Shown here: positions 8,547 to 17,145 of the stretch, in pieces
How the letters are laid out: each line of letters starts with the position of its first letter
Numbering within the stretch: position 1 is the first letter of the stretch
Assembly: GCA_003859965.1 (NCBI GenBank)
Contig: RQYR01000018.1
Location: 1 to 64,000, forward strand
Direction: 5' to 3'
Length of the DNA: 64,000 nucleotides
Source: Comamonadaceae bacterium OH2545_COT-014
GTDB lineage: Bacteria > Pseudomonadota > Gammaproteobacteria > Burkholderiales > Burkholderiaceae_C
The notes under the pieces: generated by a model
Database searches by the model: none
Seen by the model: only the letters and a program-made list of their open reading frames with translations
What the model was told of the DNA's origin: nothing
Translations under genes and position numbers: made by a program

Positions 8547-9505
8547 GCCGTGCTGCCACACTGCCCTTGCACCCCCTGCTGGCCCGCGCTGCCGCCGAAC
8601 CGCAGCAGCTGCACTGGCAAAGCTGGGCCGCGCTGGCGCCCGGCCCCGCCCTCATCGTGCTGGGCGCGGTGCACGGCAACGAAACCTGCGGCGCCCACGC
8701 CATTGCGCGCGTCATCGACGCGCTGCACCAGGGCCGCATCCGCCTGCGGCGCGGCCGCCTCACCCTGCTGCCCGTGGCCAACCCGCTGGCCTTCGCCCAG
8801 GGCACGCGCGAGGGCGAGCGCAACCTGAACCGCCGCTTCGTTCCCCGCGCGCAGCCGCAGGACTATGAAGACCGCCTTACCCGCCAGCTCGCGCCGCTGC
8901 TGGCCGCGCACGACGCGCTGCTGGACTTGCACTCCTTCCACACCCCCGGCGCGCCCTTTGCCATGGTCGGCCCGCTGGACAACGACGGCCCGCGCGAACC
9001 CTTCACCCGCGCCGAGGAAGAAATGGCGCTGGCGCGCGCGCTGGGCGTGGACCAGGTGGTGCAAGGCTGGCTCCAGGTGTACGACCGCGCCGCCCAGGCG
9101 CGCGGCCAGGCGCCGGACGACGAAGGCATCGGCACCAACGAATACATGCGCAGCCAGGGCGGCTACGCCGTCACCATCGAATGCGGCCAGCACCAGGACC
9201 CGGCCGCCGTGGCCGTGGCCGAGCGCGCCATCCACGGCGCGCTGGCCCGGCTCGGCCTGGCCGACGTGCCCGCCCCGCCCACCTGCACCGGCCCCGCCGC
9301 GCGCCTGAAGGACGTGGTGCTGCGCGAATCCGAAGGCGACCGCCTGGCCCGGGACTGGCGCAGCTTCGACCCCGTGCGCGCCGGCCAGCCCGTGGCCTGG
9401 CGCGCCGACGGCTCACCCGTACCCGCCCCTTTTGACGGCTGCGTGCTCTTTCCCTTCCCCGAAGCGGGCGTGGGGCGCGAGCTGTTCTACCTGGCCGAGC
9501 TTTGA
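8543..9505 (+). CDS. Succinylglutamate desuccinylase/aspartoacylase-family zinc hydrolase
   Basis: The 320-residue protein belongs to the M14-like AstE/AspA family of zinc deacylases and carboxypeptidases. Zinc ligands appear in GAVHGNETCG (His and Glu, residues about 45-49) and in LLDLHSFHTPG (His near 131). The likely catalytic Glu is in VTIECGQH near 213. A C-terminal beta domain follows. It overlaps gph by 4 bp and is probably translated with it. No other arginine-catabolism (ast) genes are nearby, so a role as true AstE is unlikely; the substrate is unknown. Confidence 0.82.
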   Translation: MSRAATLPLHPLLARAAAEPQQLHWQSWAALAPGPALIVLGAVHGNETCGAHAIARVIDALHQGRIRLRRGRLTLLPVANPLAFAQGTREGERNLNRRFVPRAQPQDYEDRLTRQLAPLLAAHDALLDLHSFHTPGAPFAMVGPLDNDGPREPFTRAEEEMALARALGVDQVVQGWLQVYDRAAQARGQAPDDEGIGTNEYMRSQGGYAVTIECGQHQDPAAVAVAERAIHGALARLGLADVPAPPTCTGPAARLKDVVLRESEGDRLARDWRSFDPVRAGQPVAWRADGSPVPAPFDGCVLFPFPEAGVGRELFYLAEL

Positions 9506-9687
9506 GAGTGGGTAGGCAGTTGGGGAAAGGGAAAGCGGTGCAGGGACTCGCCTACCTAGCAACGTTACCGATGGGAATCTCTCCAACTGGTTGAGAGTAA
9601 GTAGCCTCTCTAGACTGTGAGTGTGTGCTTGCGTAACACCGGGCGCTAGCAAAACTCAAACTTTCTACCGACAAAAGAGACTTGGCT

Positions 9688-12600
9688 ATGGGATCCAGCA
9701 TTATTCGTGCCACTACGACACCCTCTTTCTCGTCTACGCCACCTCATGTGCCGCAAATAGAGCGCCTCAGAAACGGCCCTCGCACCGGTACGGTCGTGGG
9801 CGAATTTCCAGGCGGACAATTGCTTGCACAGCAAAGAGCCGATCGGGATTTCGACCTTTTCGAAGACGCAAGCACCTTTGCGCGCGGCCTGGGGCACAGT
9901 CCAGCGTTGTCGTGGCAGAGCATGGCCGCTACGCGATATACACCATCAGTGAAACAAACAATGGAGCGTGGTGGTTTTCAGAGGGCAAGCAATTCACGCT
10001 GGAGGCGGCAATTCCGCGCCCTGGTGAGAGACTGCTGGCGGTGCGGGAAGCAGACCCAGGCGTGAAAGCCCTGGTGACGGACGATGCCTACCTGATTGAC
10101 TTCCACGCAGGGGCGGCCAGCTTGGCTGGTCCTGTGTCTGGGCCATTTGAAAGCCGAAACGCTGTTTTTGGTCCCGCCTTGGCTGATCTCCAGAGCCGAC
10201 AACAGTTTGAGCGCGAGTACGAGCTGGCACTGCGCGACGCAGCCTTCGTGGCGCTGGACAACTCGCAGCAAGTGGCCGGGGAAATGCAACAGCGCTTGTT
10301 TGCCAGCCAATTTCAACCCGAGGATCGCAAAGCCATGCTGCGCGTGGCAACACAGCTTCAGAAGCTGGACGAGGCCATCGCAAAGACCGAGACGGCCTTA
10401 CGCGGCGCCAGAGCGGATTCCCTGCACGCCATGGAGATCACTCTCACTGGCGAAGTACCAGAGGCCGTTGCAGACCTGGAACAAAAGCTGGCCGATCTGC
10501 AAATGCAACGCATTCAGGCAGCGCATGAGTTCCCCTTGCTGCTGCGTGTAGACGACCTCGCAAAATTCATGAAATTGCCCGAGCAGGAGCAAGTGAAGGC
10601 GCTGTCCCGTCATGTGCACGGTGTTTTGAAGGACATTCAAACCACGCGGCAGAACCTGATGGATGGCGACTTCAACCTGTGGGGCAATCAGGCACTGCTT
10701 GCCACGGTCAACAGGGGGTTGGGCATCAGCGGAGAGCGCTTGCAGTGGGTGGAAAACCGCGTAGCCCATGAGCAACACATCGAAGCATTAGCCTCTATTA
10801 GCGTCGATATAGGCTTGGCAGCTGTTGGGGCCCTGCTGGCACCTGTCTCCGGTGGTAGCAGCTTGGCAGCAACGGTCGCTAGATGGGGCATGAGGGCAGG
10901 CGCTGTTGGCTTTGGTCTCTACGACGCCAACGATGCCATACAGGACTACCGGCGCGACAAAGCGGCGGCCAACACCGCACTGGACCCCAATGCCGGCCTG
11001 CTGCCTCCAGAGCAGGCTGGGCACTGGGGTTGGGTGGCCCTGGCCTGGATCGGGCTGGGCATGGATGCGGCCGAAGCCGTTGCCGCCGTTTCCAAGCTAG
11101 CCCGTGCGGGCCATAGCGTAGCCGATGTAATTAAGGACGGTTCACAACTTTACGAAATAGCACAGACTGCAGGCATACCTGCGGATGAATTGCTGAGGGT
11201 GCTCGATTCCCATGGCGTCAACGTGGGGGACTTCTCAACCACGCAAATCCCTCCTCGAGAGTTTCTTGAACGCTTTGGCGTGCAATCCGGTGAAGGCGTG
11301 ACCTTGGTGCACCAAGGTCCTGACGGTCAACTGCGGCTGGAAGTGGTGTTCAGGGAAGGCCTGACGCCAGATGAGCGCATGGCCGTTCTGAGCGAAGAAA
11401 CCCTGCACCTGAGCCAATTGGCCCGTGACCCCCAACGCGCCGCCTTGCTTAGCGAAGAACGACTGGCCCATTGGCCCAACATGTCTGCGCAAGAGCGCAT
11501 GCAAAGCTACGAGGCCAACCTGCAATTCGAAATCGAAGCGCAGCGTCTGCTTGCAGGCAAAGCCAACCAGTCGCTTGATGATGCGCACGATGTACGCCAG
11601 CGACTGGAACACCTGGAAGGACAACTGGACGACATCCGCAAAGGGCTGCTCAACGGCCAGCCCCCGGACTGGCTTGCCCACGCGCCCGCACCCAGGCTGT
11701 TTGCCGATCCCATTTACCCGATCAATAACGCCAGGGCTCAGAGCCTGGGGATGCCCGCTCCACCCGAGGGGCACTATTACCGCGACCTGGGCAATGACCG
11801 TTACGAGCTGACGCGTTTCGGACCTAATAGTAGCCAGTATGCAGACCCAAAAAGGAGCCCTCCTCAAAGGGCTGTTCAGAATCCGGACGGTTCCTGGCGA
11901 CTGGAGCCGAAAGGAACCATCACCGCCAGCCAGCGCCGCCAAGAAATCGAGCAGCGATTCCGAGAGCCGGTGAACTCAGAGACAGGGCGTCGGCTTGAGC
12001 AAAATCTGGACAGCCTGAAGATAGACAGTCCGTTCGTTCGCGCCTATGCGCGGATGCACAGCAGCGCGCTGGCAAGCCTCGATAACTTGTCCCCCGGCCG
12101 CTCACGCAAGGTGCTGGCGCAGCTCGCTAAACTCACAGAAGACAGCGCGGCCGAGGAAAACCTGCGCCGGGCGCTGCGCGCAGAAACCGTACAAGCCATC
12201 CGAGCCCTGCCCGACACAGAGCAGCTCAAGGTCCTGGACGATATGGCCCATGCACTGCCTTCCAACGGGGAGCGCGGAGCACTGTTCACGGCTTACCGTG
12301 AGCAAGCGATGCCCCCCAATTTGACAGTCAGGGAGCCTGCCACCGGCGGCTTGACGGTGTCCAGCACCAGGCGTCGTGCGGATGGCGTGGTTGACGTTTC
12401 AGATGAATTTGCCCTGCCCGGCATTGGCCCCAAGGCTGGTAGCTACTTGGCGGAAGACAAGTACGGCAAATCCTTCGACATCGAGCAAGCCCGTGCCTAT
12501 AGCCAGGCGCTTGACGAAGGATCTGGCAAGATAAAAATGGGTGATGGCAGTGAGCACCAGGGGGTTGTGTATTTCTTCAGCAACAAGCAGCAGGCAGACA

Positions 12601-12692
12601 AGGCAATGAAAGAAATTGGGGAGTCAAATTTAAACGCAAACATCCATATTGCGATCATTAAAAACCCGGCAGAACTCGAGTGGTTGAGATAA
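9688..12692 (+). CDS. Polymorphic toxin with C-terminal nuclease-like domain, apparently frameshifted
   Basis: This looks like one large toxin gene broken by a single frameshift. The N-terminal part reads well in the frame of the ATG at 9688 (MGSSIIRATTTPSF), then continues sensibly only in the next frame (VVVAEHGRYAIYTISE) from about 9905. That second frame runs open to 12692, but its own upstream extension to 9621 looks non-coding. In order the protein shows a beta-rich N-terminal region, coiled helices (about 10180-10680), a hydrophobic Gly/Ala stretch (about 10805-10930) and an EETLHLSQL motif at about 11394. The last 115 residues contain VVDVSDEFALPG and SYLAEDKYGKSF, a D...ExK arrangement of the PD-(D/E)XK nuclease type. 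GC content is visibly below the neighbours. The next gene, 6 bp later, is a likely immunity gene. The domain assignment is tentative. Confidence 0.6.
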
Positions 12693-12698
12693 TTTTTC

Positions 12699-13757
12699 AT
12701 GAACAACAAATATAGATCTCCATTTCTGATTCGTATCCATTGCACCTTATCGCCACGTCACACTTTAGCCGAGGTGGCGACTGCGCTGATTGAACAGTGG
12801 ATGCCTGCACACAACTTGAAGGCCAATGGAAAATTGGAGTACGGCAAAACCGAAAAAGAAGGCCCGCCCACGCCGGACATATACACCAACCCCGCTTTAA
12901 GAGACTTGGTTTTCTCCTCACCAGATCAGTTCGGGAGAATTTTTCTGCTTACCTACGACGAGCAACGGCGTGGTGACAAACAAAGAAATACCTTTGGCCA
13001 CACTCACTGCATCGCCCTTGATTTAACCGACTTTCTGGATGATCAAGCACTGTTTCGAGCGCAAACCAGTTTTGCAGCGGCCCACTCGCTGGTGGACTTT
13101 CTCTGTGACCACTTCGATGTGTTGGATCTGGTGATGGATCGGGGGCGTAACGGATTTGCCCCCAGCCCGCCGCTGGCCTATATCGGCGACCTGATTCGCA
13201 TCGTGCGCAAGAGCGAGGTGGAGGCCGCTTACGAAGACCCATCGGTGTACTGGCAATCCTGGTCCACGCAGCGTGATCTGGGGGACGGGCGGATGCTGGT
13301 GGGCCGCGCGCCCGCGATCATTGATGAGTTGGCCTTCAAGCAGGCAACATACCCCGCGCAATGGCAAATGGCGCGTGCAGCCAAGCCGAAGCTGACCACC
13401 TACGGAGCGCTGGCCAGTGGCATGACGGGTTTTTCTGTAAATCCCGAGGAGCAAGACTATTTCCAGCAAGGTGAAGGCATCATCCAGTCCATGCACTACC
13501 AAGCCGAAACGCAGACGCTGGATGTGACCGCCTGGGCCGATCCCGGCATTTACATTGCCCCGCGTGAAGCGGCGCAGATTTTGCACTGGCGCTTCAACAA
13601 GCAGTTGGATAAGGGCGAACCACTGAAGGAGGTACGCTTTGTCTTCCTCAACCGCGAGCAGGCCGAGGCGCAAAAACGTGTGCTGCTGGACATGCGTTGC
13701 CGCGTCTTTCACATGGGTGCCACGCCCTCTGAGCTGGTGGAAGTGACGGACGCCTGA
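12699..13757 (+). CDS. Probable immunity protein for the upstream toxin
   Basis: I do not recognise this 352-residue protein. It has no signal peptide or membrane helix, so it is predicted cytoplasmic, which fits protection against a nuclease toxin. Visible features are an aromatic-rich middle (YWQSWSTQRDLGDGRML), GFSVNPEEQDYF, and a C-terminal half resembling a ligand-binding fold, ending in CRVFHMGATPSEL. It starts 6 bp after the toxin stop, shares the strand and the lower GC of that gene, and is therefore most simply its immunity partner. The role is inferred from position. Confidence 0.5.
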   Translation: MNNKYRSPFLIRIHCTLSPRHTLAEVATALIEQWMPAHNLKANGKLEYGKTEKEGPPTPDIYTNPALRDLVFSSPDQFGRIFLLTYDEQRRGDKQRNTFGHTHCIALDLTDFLDDQALFRAQTSFAAAHSLVDFLCDHFDVLDLVMDRGRNGFAPSPPLAYIGDLIRIVRKSEVEAAYEDPSVYWQSWSTQRDLGDGRMLVGRAPAIIDELAFKQATYPAQWQMARAAKPKLTTYGALASGMTGFSVNPEEQDYFQQGEGIIQSMHYQAETQTLDVTAWADPGIYIAPREAAQILHWRFNKQLDKGEPLKEVRFVFLNREQAEAQKRVLLDMRCRVFHMGATPSELVEVTDA

Positions 13758-13825
13758 GGTTCGAGACGCCCGTTCGCCACTATTCGCTGTCACACCGTGC
13801 GTTGCGGTCATCGTCCTGTACGGGC

Positions 13826-13853
13826 CTGACCGCAGCAGGCCCTTTGCTACACT
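13826..13853 (+). promoter_or_regulatory. Candidate sigma-70 promoter of the trp leader
   Basis: CTGACC (13826-13831) and TACACT (13848-13853) form -35 and -10 hexamers separated by 16 bp. The -10 lies 8 bp before the ATG of the trp leader peptide, so the transcript would have a very short 5' end before the leader ORF, as is common in attenuator systems. Assigned by eye. Confidence 0.45.
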
Positions 13854-13861
13854 GCCGCGCC

Positions 13862-13945
13862 ATGTCCGCACGCCACGCCATTCACCCCCTGCAGGGCCGC
13901 CTTGCCGCCCGGGGAGCCTGGCCCTGGCGCAAGCCAGCACACTGA
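13862..13945 (+). CDS. trpL: trp operon leader peptide (TrpL)
   Basis: A 27-codon ORF (ATG 13862, TGA 13943-13945) begins MSARHAIHPLQ and contains W-P-W near its end (Trp codons at positions 20 and 22). It sits between a candidate promoter and a terminator hairpin, 168 nt before the trpE start. Two near-adjacent Trp codons in a short ORF just before trpE are the hallmark of ribosome-mediated attenuation: when charged tRNA-Trp is scarce the ribosome stalls here and the downstream terminator does not form. Confidence 0.75.
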   Translation: MSARHAIHPLQGRLAARGAWPWRKPAH

Positions 13946-13958
13946 CCCATGCCTTGCC

Positions 13959-13975
13959 GCGCCCGCCATGGGCGC
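13959..13975 (+). promoter_or_regulatory. Hairpin in the trp leader, candidate pause or anti-terminator segment
   Basis: GCGCCC (13959-13964) pairs with GGGCGC (13970-13975) across a GCCAT loop, 14 nt after the leader stop codon. It lies between leader ORF and terminator, where alternative structures of an attenuator are expected. Mutually exclusive pairing with the terminator was not established. Confidence 0.4.
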
Positions 13976-14039
13976 ACCCGCTGGCGGCGCTGCCCTTTTC
14001 ACCCCAACACTGCAGCAAGCGGCCCGCCCCCCGCGCCTG

Positions 14040-14059
14040 AAACGGCGCTCCCGTTTTTT
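14040..14059 (+). terminator. trp attenuator terminator
   Basis: AAACGG (14040-14045) pairs with CCGTTT (14051-14056) around a CGCTC loop, and the stem merges into a run of six T (14054-14059). This is a compact Rho-independent terminator about 95 nt after the leader peptide and 54 nt before trpE, the expected position for the attenuator. Confidence 0.65.
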
Positions 14060-14112
14060 CACCTGCGCGCGGCGCCCCCGCCGCGCCGCGCGCGGGCCGG
14101 AGGCATTGACCC

Positions 14113-15621
14113 GTGATCACCGAACTCGAATTCAAAAGCCTGGCCGCCCAGGGCTACAACCGCATTCCGCTGCTGGCCGAGGCCTTCGCGGACCTGGAAA
14201 CACCGCTGTCGCTTTACCTCAAACTGGCCGCCGGGGCAGGCGCAGAGAGCGCGGGGCGCTACAGTTTTCTGCTGGAGTCGGTGGTCGGCGGCGAGCGCTT
14301 CGGGCGCTACAGCTTCATTGGCCTGCCCGCGCGTACCGTGCTGCGCGCCAGCGGCTTTGGCGATCAGGCGCGCACCGAGGTGCTGACCGACGGCCAGGTG
14401 GTGGAAAGCGCGGGCGGCAACCCGCTGGACTTCATCGCCGCCTACCAGCGCCGCTTCAAGGTGGCGCTGCCGCCCGGCCTGCCGCGCTTTTGCGGCGGGC
14501 TGGCGGGCTACTTCGGCTACGACACGGTGCGCCACATCGAGAAGAAGCTGCAAAACACCTGCCCGCCCGACACGCTGGGCTGCCCCGACATCTTTCTGCT
14601 GCACACGGAGGAGGTGGCCGTCATCGACAACCTCTCGGGCAAGCTCTATCTCATCGTCTATGCCAACCCGGCCGAGCCGGAGAGCTACGCCCGCGCCCGC
14701 AAGCGCCTGCGCGCATTGCGCGAGCAGCTGCGCCAGCCGGTGGCCGCGCCGCCCGTGCCGCCGGGCGTGGCGCACCCGGCCGAGCGCACCTTCGCCAAGG
14801 CCGACTACCTCGATGCCGTGGCGCGCGCCAAGGCGCTGATCGCCGCGGGCGAGTTCATGCAGGTGCAGGTGGGCCAGCGCATCCACAAGCGCTACACCGC
14901 CTCGCCGCTCAGCCTGTACCGCGCGCTGCGCTCGCTCAACCCCTCGCCGTACATGTACTACTACGACTTCGGTGACTTCCACGTCGTGGGCGCCAGCCCC
15001 GAAATCCTGGTGCGCCACGAGCGCGTGGCCGAAGGCGAGAAGATCACCATCCGCCCGCTGGCCGGCACCCGCCCGCGCGGCGCCACGCCCGAGGCGGACA
15101 AGGCCATCGAGGCCGAGCTGGTGGCCGACCCCAAGGAGCGCGCCGAGCACGTCATGCTGATCGACCTGGCGCGCAACGACATCGGCCGTATCGCCCGCAC
15201 CGGCAGCGTGCAGGTGACGGAGGCCTTTGCCGTGGAGCGCTACAGCCACGTGATGCACATCGTCAGCAACGTCGAGGGCATCCTGAACGAGGGCATGTCC
15301 AACATGGACGTGCTGCGCGCTACCTTCCCCGCCGGCACCCTCACCGGCGCGCCCAAGGTGCATGCGATGGAGCTGATCGACGAGCTGGAGCCCGTCAAGC
15401 GCGGCCTGTACGGCGGCGCCTGCGGCTACCTCAGCTACGCGGGCGACATGGACCTGGCCATTGCCATCCGCACCGCCATCGTCAAGGACCAGACCCTGTA
15501 CGTGCAGGCCGCCGCCGGCGTGGTGGCCGACAGCGTGCCCGAGCTGGAGTGGAAGGAAACCGAGCACAAGGCCCGCGCCCTGCTGCGCGCCAGCGAGCTG
15601 GTGGAAGAAGGGCTGGAGTGA
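14113..15621 (+). CDS. trpE: Anthranilate synthase component I
   Basis: TrpE converts chorismate, with ammonia from TrpG, into anthranilate, the first step of tryptophan synthesis. The 502-residue protein has the N-terminal feedback-binding motif YSFLLES and RYSFIGL, then the chorismate-binding domain. That domain carries [30 protein letters not shown] and the [21 protein letters not shown] block. The start is GTG. It is preceded by a leader peptide and attenuator, which separates it from PabB, and followed by trpG on the same strand. Confidence 0.96.
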   Translation: MITELEFKSLAAQGYNRIPLLAEAFADLETPLSLYLKLAAGAGAESAGRYSFLLESVVGGERFGRYSFIGLPARTVLRASGFGDQARTEVLTDGQVVESAGGNPLDFIAAYQRRFKVALPPGLPRFCGGLAGYFGYDTVRHIEKKLQNTCPPDTLGCPDIFLLHTEEVAVIDNLSGKLYLIVYANPAEPESYARARKRLRALREQLRQPVAAPPVPPGVAHPAERTFAKADYLDAVARAKALIAAGEFMQVQVGQRIHKRYTASPLSLYRALRSLNPSPYMYYYDFGDFHVVGASPEILVRHERVAEGEKITIRPLAGTRPRGATPEADKAIEAELVADPKERAEHVMLIDLARNDIGRIARTGSVQVTEAFAVERYSHVMHIVSNVEGILNEGMSNMDVLRATFPAGTLTGAPKVHAMELIDELEPVKRGLYGGACGYLSYAGDMDLAIAIRTAIVKDQTLYVQAAAGVVADSVPELEWKETEHKARALLRASELVEEGLE

Positions 15622-15639
15622 GCGCCATGCACATCGCGG

Positions 15640-15709
15640 AATCCAAACAAAAAACGACACCAAGGCCCATGGATAGGGCCTCATCAGCTATTGATTTTGA
15701 AGCAATCGA
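15640..15709 (-). repeat. Dispersed GATAGC-type element between trpE and trpG
   Basis: Read on the minus strand this patch runs TTCAAAATCAATAGCTGATG, then a hairpin (GGCCC-TATCCAT-GGGCC), then CTTGG and a T-run (CGTTTTTTG). The same order is seen in the copies at 31406-31458 and 63141-63192. It lies inside the open frame upstream of the conserved TrpG start, which argues that this stretch is intergenic rather than coding. Confidence 0.6.
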
Positions 15710-15749
15710 CCGCTTGTGCCGCAGCCTGCGGCCACAGGTGCGCGTGCTC

Positions 15750-16331
15750 ATGATCGACAACTACGACAGCTTCACCTTCAACATCGTCCAGTACTTTGGC
15801 GAGCTGGGCGCGCAGGTCACCACCTTGCGCAACGACGAGGTCACGCTGGACGAGCTGGACGCCCTGTTCGCGCGCGGCGCCTTCGAGCGCCTGTGCATCG
15901 GCCCCGGCCCGTGCTCGCCCGCCGAGGCTGAGGTATCGCTACCCGCCATCCGGCACTTCGCGGGCCGCCTGCCCATTCTGGGCGTGTGCCTGGGCCACCA
16001 GGCCATTGGCGCGGCCTTTGGCGGCCAGGTGGCGCGCGCCAGGGTGCAGATGCACGGCAAAACCAGCCCCATCACCACCACACAGCAAGGCGTGTTTGCC
16101 GGCCTGCCGGCGCAGTTCGCCGTCAACCGCTACCACTCGCTCGTGATCGACCGCGCCACCTGCCCGCCCGCGCTGGAAATCACCGCCACCAGCGACGACG
16201 ACGGCGAAATCCAGGGCGTGCGCCACGCCGGCTTTGCCCACCCCGTTCGCGTGGAGGGCGTGCAGTTCCACCCTGAAAGCATCCTCACCGAACATGGCCA
16301 CGCCCTGCTGGCCAACTTTCTGAAAGACTAA
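15750..16331 (+). CDS. trpG: Anthranilate synthase component II (glutamine amidotransferase)
   Basis: TrpG hydrolyses glutamine and passes ammonia to TrpE. Class I amidotransferase motifs are all present: [16 protein letters not shown] at the N-terminus, GPGPCSP, the nucleophile Cys in [10 protein letters not shown], and the catalytic His-Glu in [10 protein letters not shown]. The frame is open to 15549 and has ATGs at 15627 and 15669, but that extension overlaps trpE or encodes a dispersed repeat. ATG 15750 (or GTG 15744) gives the normal 193-195 residues. trpD and trpC, usually next, are absent; a DinB-like gene follows 4 bp later. Confidence 0.92.
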   Translation: MIDNYDSFTFNIVQYFGELGAQVTTLRNDEVTLDELDALFARGAFERLCIGPGPCSPAEAEVSLPAIRHFAGRLPILGVCLGHQAIGAAFGGQVARARVQMHGKTSPITTTQQGVFAGLPAQFAVNRYHSLVIDRATCPPALEITATSDDDGEIQGVRHAGFAHPVRVEGVQFHPESILTEHGHALLANFLKD

Positions 16332-16335
16332 AGCC

Positions 16336-16836
16336 ATGCTGCACACGCTGTTGACTTACAAGCGCTGGGCCAACCAAGCCCTGTGCGATGTGGCGCGCGA
16401 GCAGGGCGCGGCGTTGCCTGAGGACGAGCACCGCTTGTTCGTGCGCATCCTGAACCACACCCACGTGGTGGATCACATCTTTGCCGCCCACCTGCAAGGC
16501 CAGCCGCACGCCTATACGGCCACCAACACGCCTGATACCCCGGCGCTGGCCGGCTTGCAGGCGGCCATGTTGGCGCTGGATGGCTGGCTGTGCGATTACG
16601 CCCGGAGCCTGAGCGCGGCGCAGCGGCAAGAACGCCTGGCCTTTCGTTTTACCGATGGGCAGGCCGGGTGCATGACGCGCGAAGAAATGCTGCACCATCT
16701 GGTCACGCATGGCGCGTACCACCGGGGCGCGGCCGGCCGCATTCTGGTCACGCATGGCATTCAGCTTCCGCCTGATTCGCCCGCCGTGTTCTGGCACCAA
16801 ACCCAACCTGAACGGCGTTTGCCTTCTGCCTCCTGA
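16336..16836 (+). CDS. DinB-family four-helix protein
   Basis: The 166-residue protein matches the DinB/YfiT-like metal-binding four-helix bundle family. The typical histidines are present: NHTHVVDHIF near residue 40-49 and THGAYHRGAAGR near 120-131, with LLTYKRWANQAL at the N-terminus. Members often bind a divalent metal and some transfer bacillithiol or glutathione-like thiols; the function here is unknown. It begins 4 bp after trpG, where trpD normally lies, and is probably co-transcribed. Confidence 0.82.
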   Translation: MLHTLLTYKRWANQALCDVAREQGAALPEDEHRLFVRILNHTHVVDHIFAAHLQGQPHAYTATNTPDTPALAGLQAAMLALDGWLCDYARSLSAAQRQERLAFRFTDGQAGCMTREEMLHHLVTHGAYHRGAAGRILVTHGIQLPPDSPAVFWHQTQPERRLPSAS

Positions 16837-17004
16837 CGCGCCTGCGTCTTTGCCTTGCCATCCGGGAGAAGCGCCTGCACCTTCACGCCGGCGGGCCGCG
16901 TCTGCTTGATGAACCTGGAGAGTGGCGCCACCAACGCCGAAATCGTGGAATCGGCCAATGCTGACGGCTCGACCCACTGCGGCGCCTGGGAGCGCCTGAA
17001 CTGA
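16837..17004 (+). pseudogene. Coding-like remnant directly after the DinB stop
   Basis: The DinB frame stays open for 55 codons after its stop and reads as plausible protein, including RVCLMNLESGATNAEIVESA and HCGAWERLN, before a TGA at 17002. There is no convincing start codon or ribosome site. It may be the tail of a decayed small gene, or chance. It shares the 309-bp gap between DinB and transketolase with a strong terminator; nothing else is seen in the gap. Confidence 0.3.
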
Positions 17005-17042
17005 AGCCCGTCCACGGGTTTGGAGCAGACTTTCAGACCGCC

Positions 17043-17079
17043 AGCCGTGCGCGCCCACGCAGGCCGCACGGCTTTTTTT
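17043..17079 (+). terminator. Rho-independent terminator before tkt
   Basis: A perfect 9-bp stem (AGCCGTGCG 17043-17051, CGCACGGCT 17065-17073) is followed by a run of T to 17079. It ends the trpE-trpG-DinB transcript and isolates transketolase. Confidence 0.85.
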
Positions 17080-17145
17080 CGCCCGCGCCCCGAGGGGCGG
17101 GGCCGATAGAATTGACGCTTTGCCACACTCACTGCCTGCGCCCCC

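Noticed and set aside
9621-9900. Toxin start at 9621 in the frame of its C-terminal part
   Set aside because: The residues encoded before about 9905 in this frame look random, while the neighbouring frame from ATG 9688 reads as natural protein.
13902-14975. 357-codon plus-strand frame over the trpE start
   Set aside because: It overlaps trpE in another frame and its translation is Arg/Gly-rich; trpE is certain.
14113-15621. PabB instead of TrpE
   Set aside because: The leader peptide with Trp codons, the N-terminal LLES motif and the following trpG favour anthranilate synthase.
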